This document shows positions 14,454 to 17,262 of a stretch of DNA of 17,262 bases, piece after piece (position 1 is the first letter of the stretch; every line of letters begins with the position of its first letter). This DNA comes from Deltaproteobacteria bacterium. GTDB taxonomy: Bacteria; DRYD01. The notes beneath the pieces were generated by a model. It was not told the DNA's origin. It was given only the letters and a program-made list of their open reading frames with translations, and ran no database searches. The DNA is taken from positions 1 to 17,262 of the forward strand of contig JAPYWL010000025.1 in NCBI GenBank assembly GCA_028276365.1, given 5' to 3'. The position numbers were made by a program, and so were the translations under genes.

Positions 14454-15983
14454 ATGAAATTATTACCAATAGGAATAAGCGATTTTAAGAAACTAAGAGA
14501 AGGAGGGTATGTATATGTAGATAAGACGGAGTATATATATAGGTTAATAAAGGAGGGCTCAGGATATTATTTTTTAAGTCGTCCAAGACGCTTTGGTAAA
14601 TCGTTATTGCTATCAACAATAAGGTATCTATTTGAAGGGCAAAGAGAATTCTTTAAAGGATTATATATGGAGGATAGGTGGAATTGGGAAGAAAGTTATC
14701 CAGTAATAAGGATAGATTTTGCGGAAGCACAGGTAAAGAATGTAGATGAACTAGAAAAAGAATTAAAAGCAACAATAATAGAAACAGGTAAAAAATATGG
14801 GTATGAGTATAATAAGGAATATACAATAAATAGAAATTTAAGATTGTTAATAGAGGGAATATATGAAGAAAGTAAGAAACAGGTGGTGATATTAGTAGAT
14901 GAATATGATAAACCGATATTGGATAATATAGAGAAAAGGGAAGAAGTAGAGAAGATAAGAGAAGTATTAAAAGGATTTTATACAACATTAAAAGGATTAG
15001 ATGAATATATAAAGTTTGTATTAGTAACGGGAGTGAGTAAGTTTGCTAAAGTATCATTATTTAGTGGATTAAACCAATTAAAGGATATCTCATTAGATGA
15101 AAGATATGGGAATATCTGTGGATATACACAAGAGGAATTAGAGTTTTATTTTAAGGAGTATTTAGAAGGAGTGAATTTGGAAGAGGTAAAGGAATGGTAT
15201 AACGGATACAGTTTTTTAGGAGAGAGATTATACAATCCATTTGATATATTGTTGTATTTAGATAGTAAGAATTTTGATAGTTATTGGTATAAGACAGGAA
15301 CACCAAGTTTTTTAATAAAGTTAATAAAAGAAAGAGAATACGATATATTAGAATTAGAGAACAAAATAGTAAAGAAAAATGTATTAGAAAAATTTGACAT
15401 AGAAGAGATAAGAATAGAAGCATTAATGTATCAAACAGGGTATTTAACAATAAAAGAGGTATATAACAAAGAGTATGGACAGGAGTATAGATTAGGATTT
15501 CCGAATAAGGAGGTAAGAATATCGTTTAATGAGGATATATTACCTTTGGTATTAAAAGATGAAATTAGGGAAAAAATAGCGGATAAGATAATAGAGATAT
15601 TAAAGAAAGAGGAAATAGAGAAATTAAGAGAACAGGTAGAGGTGTTAATAAGTAATATAAGTTATGTACATTATAAAGGGGAATCAAGTTACGTAATAGC
15701 GATATTTAGTTTATTATATTCTACGGGGTTAAATGTAATAACTGAAGATAATACTCATAAAGGTAGAATAGATTTAACAGTAATAGTTAATAAGAGGATA
15801 GTGTATATAATAGAGGTGAAGGTAATAGAAAGAGAAGAGGAGAAAGGGAAAGCAATAAAGCAGATAGAAGAGAGGGAATATTACAAGAAGTATATGAACT
15901 ATGAGAAGATATATATAGTAGGTATAGAGATAAATAAGAATAAAAAACAGATTGTTAATTTTGAATATAAACAAATTAAGTAA
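14454..15983 (+). CDS. AAA-ATPase-like / PD-(D/E)XK nuclease-like protein, copy E
   Basis: This 509-residue protein is the last gene of the array. The P-loop region has a small change (KEGSGYYF instead of KEGGGYYF); SRPRRFGKS (K49), D149-E150, and D440, E454 and K456 (EVK) are intact. The middle segment is the copy C type and the C-terminal segment the copy B type, the fourth possible combination. Its end differs slightly from the other copies (KQIK instead of KQVK, AAACAAATTAAG). The array linker is missing: only AAA separates its TAA from the ruvC start codon. No terminator follows, so it is probably cotranscribed with ruvC. Confidence 0.92.
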   Translation: MKLLPIGISDFKKLREGGYVYVDKTEYIYRLIKEGSGYYFLSRPRRFGKSLLLSTIRYLFEGQREFFKGLYMEDRWNWEESYPVIRIDFAEAQVKNVDELEKELKATIIETGKKYGYEYNKEYTINRNLRLLIEGIYEESKKQVVILVDEYDKPILDNIEKREEVEKIREVLKGFYTTLKGLDEYIKFVLVTGVSKFAKVSLFSGLNQLKDISLDERYGNICGYTQEELEFYFKEYLEGVNLEEVKEWYNGYSFLGERLYNPFDILLYLDSKNFDSYWYKTGTPSFLIKLIKEREYDILELENKIVKKNVLEKFDIEEIRIEALMYQTGYLTIKEVYNKEYGQEYRLGFPNKEVRISFNEDILPLVLKDEIREKIADKIIEILKKEEIEKLREQVEVLISNISYVHYKGESSYVIAIFSLLYSTGLNVITEDNTHKGRIDLTVIVNKRIVYIIEVKVIEREEEKGKAIKQIEEREYYKKYMNYEKIYIVGIEINKNKKQIVNFEYKQIK

Positions 15984-15986
15984 AAA

Positions 15987-16511
15987 ATGGTTTTTTTCTT
16001 CAATAAAAAAAAAGAGGAAATAATAATAGGTATAGATGCGGGAACTACCAGAATTGGGTATTCAATTTTAAGGGTTTATAAAAAAAAATCTAAAAACTTT
16101 AGTATTAGTTTAATTTCTTTTGGATTACTTGATATTACTGAAATTGAACATCATTTAAGATTGAAACAAATTTATAAAGAATTTAATAAGCTTTTAAAGA
16201 AATATAAACCAAATAGGGTTATAGTAGAAAGGTTGTATTTTAATTTAAATGCCAAGACTGCTATGGAGGTTAGCCAAGCTGTTGGGGTTATTACTTTAGC
16301 TTCTGCTTTAAATAATGTTTTTATAGATTATATAACCCCTACTCAAGTTAAATCGATAGTAGCTAATAATGGGAAAGCTACTAAGCAGGAGATAGCACAA
16401 AAGGTAAAGAGTTTTTTTGATATCCAAGATAAACTAATAGATGATATAACTGATGCTATTGCTATCGCTTTAGCCTTTGTTATTAAGGAATATTCTAATA
16501 ATAACTCTTAA
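15987..16511 (+). CDS. ruvC: Holliday junction resolvase RuvC
   Basis: This endonuclease resolves Holliday junctions with RuvAB in recombinational repair. The 174-residue length is normal. The catalytic acids are visible: D17 in GIDAGTTRIGY, E81 in VIVERLYF, and D153 and D156 in DDITDAIAIAL. The stretches TAMEVSQAVGVI and ITPTQVKSIVANNGKATKQEI are typical of RuvC. ATG 15987 gives about ten extra residues (MVFFFNKKKE) before the first strand compared with E. coli, where the first catalytic Asp is residue 7. No other ATG, GTG or TTG fits before D17. There is no good ribosome site ahead of it, which suggests translational coupling to copy E 3 bp upstream. The usual ruvA/ruvB neighbours are absent. 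Confidence 0.95.
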   Translation: MVFFFNKKKEEIIIGIDAGTTRIGYSILRVYKKKSKNFSISLISFGLLDITEIEHHLRLKQIYKEFNKLLKKYKPNRVIVERLYFNLNAKTAMEVSQAVGVITLASALNNVFIDYITPTQVKSIVANNGKATKQEIAQKVKSFFDIQDKLIDDITDAIAIALAFVIKEYSNNNS

Positions 16512-16640
16512 TTTCTTTTACAATTTTAATTCCCTTTGATAATACAAGTACCTCTTTTGGATTTATGGTATTTTGGAAATTAATTTAAAGTTTTGGTTAA
16601 AAAAATTGTAAATAAGATGTAGGATTTTTTTAAGTTTTTT

Positions 16641-16646
16641 TATAAT
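16641..16646 (+). promoter_or_regulatory. Possible -10 element of the pilin-like gene
   Basis: A perfect TATAAT lies in the 156-bp gap after ruvC, about 20 bases before the GTG start. No convincing -35 box is found at 16-18 bp spacing, and T-rich surroundings make chance matches likely. If used, the leader would be only about 15 bases long. Confidence 0.25.
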
Positions 16647-16667
16647 ATAATAAAGGGGGTGATATTA

Positions 16668-17262
16668 GTGGATAGATCGGGATTAATTAAAGGTTCTAAT
16701 AAGAAGGGGATCCTATTAATAAGTACGTTATTTTTTATAATAGTGTTAATAATGATGTCGGTAGCATTATTTGCTTTAACCCGAGCTAATTATGCTGATA
16801 TGAGATCATTTTACTCAGAAAGCGAAGCAATAACTAACGCAGAATCTGCTATCAATATTGCTTCATTTATTATTGCCTCTAATCCCGTTTTGTTAACTAT
16901 TAACTCTAACAATGTTAACCTGGGTACCCTACTTAATAACGATAATACTAATATAATAAAAAGGATAAATACTAATAATTATAAAATAGCTATAGTAAGA
17001 TTATCAGATGGGAGTGTAATCAGTAATGATAGTACTGTTAGCGCTTCAAATTTTGTTATTAATAATAATACTTCAAAAATAATGGCTGCTATGATTATAA
17101 GTCCAAGGAATAAGAGTATATCTGATAGCGGAGCTATCCTATTCTTTGGTAACTCTACAAGTAATACTAATACTTATAAAAACGATTCAGCTAATGCTGT
17201 TGGTATTTCTTTTAACAATAATAAAATTAATTTTTATTTTACTTCTGGTGGATGGCCATCAA
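16668..17262 (+). CDS. PilX-like type IV pilus minor pilin / pilus-assembly protein (partial, runs off the edge)
   Basis: The frame opens at GTG 16668 behind AGGGGGTG and stays open to the window end, giving 198 residues without a stop. The N-terminus is KKGILLISTLFFIIVLIMMSVALFAL, a basic/Gly start followed by one long hydrophobic helix. Then comes YADMRSFYSESEAITNAESAINIASFII, which parallels the 'AEAG...A' helix of PilX N-terminal proteins. Those are minor pilins that prime or decorate type IV pili. The rest is Asn/Ser/Thr-rich and beta-like, as in surface-exposed pilin heads. An in-frame GTG at 16659 overlaps the ribosome site and was not chosen. The family assignment rests on the N-terminal pattern only. 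Confidence 0.65.
   Translation, partial: MDRSGLIKGSNKKGILLISTLFFIIVLIMMSVALFALTRANYADMRSFYSESEAITNAESAINIASFIIASNPVLLTINSNNVNLGTLLNNDNTNIIKRINTNNYKIAIVRLSDGSVISNDSTVSASNFVINNNTSKIMAAMIISPRNKSISDSGAILFFGNSTSNTNTYKNDSANAVGISFNNNKINFYFTSGGWPS

Larger units (their letters stand above)
9815..15983 (+). repeat. Tandem array of four full-length mosaic paralogues (B-C-D-E)
   Basis: Four genes of 508-510 codons follow head to tail with a unit length of about 1545 bp. The end of one gene, the 16-18 bp linker and the start of the next form a conserved junction seen at about 11347, 12890 and 14435. A fourth, mutated version is at about 8921 between A and A'. The copies differ by swapped blocks rather than evenly: middle segments are alike in B/D and in C/E, and C-terminal segments are alike in B/E and in C/D (A joins the latter). 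Repeats of this length and identity should allow copy number to change by homologous recombination. Confidence 0.93.

Noticed and set aside
16659-16661. Alternative GTG start of the PilX-like gene
   Set aside because: It overlaps the G-rich ribosome site that fits GTG 16668 with normal spacing.

Overview
This is a very AT-rich bacterial chromosome segment (roughly a quarter G+C by eye) in which every identifiable gene is on the + strand. It uses the standard code: TGA, TAA and TAG all end genes. The core genes are a piece of a type IV pilus operon, ribosomal protein L19, an exported parvulin-like foldase, a PEGA/TPR protein, a slipin, acetyl-CoA synthetase, a NUDIX hydrolase, RuvC and a PilX-like minor pilin. 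They suggest a free-living, piliated bacterium that can use or scavenge acetate. I cannot place it in a phylum from this window.

Layout. Positions 1-1110 hold the end of a PilN-like gene and a PilO-like gene whose C-terminus resembles a PilP/GspC domain. Positions 1214-4476 hold rplS, the foldase, the PEGA/TPR protein and the slipin. Positions 4540-7048 hold acs and a NUDIX hydrolase that starts with TTG. Positions 7049-7234 look like the decayed right end of an IS200/IS605 (TnpB) element: the last codons of tnpB, an omegaRNA-like folded region and the end hairpin. A clear intrinsic terminator follows at 7250-7277.

Positions 7398-15983 are the unusual part: five intact paralogues and one dead copy of a large protein with an N-terminal 'AAA-ATPase-like' P-loop domain (PF09820 type) and a C-terminal PD-(D/E)XK nuclease-like domain (DUF1703/PF08011 type). 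Copy A (7398) and its broken neighbour A' (8940) form a left pair. After a 554-bp non-coding stretch (a T-rich half with TTTAARTT repeats, then an 88% purine half), copies B, C, D and E run head to tail. The B/C, C/D and D/E linkers are nearly identical, 16-18 bp long, and each carries a GGAGG ribosome-binding site.

The copies are mosaics. Two alternative middle segments and two alternative C-terminal segments occur in all four combinations. Tracts of 143, 176 and 326 bp are identical between copies that differ elsewhere, which points to ongoing gene conversion or unequal recombination. The array ends 3 bp before the ruvC start codon with no visible terminator, so ruvC is probably read through from it. 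ruvC is followed by a separate pilin-like gene that runs off the right edge.

The array is the best candidate for an undescribed system: a tandem, recombining set of ATPase-nuclease paralogues. Its biological role (defence, genome conflict or other) cannot be read from the sequence.
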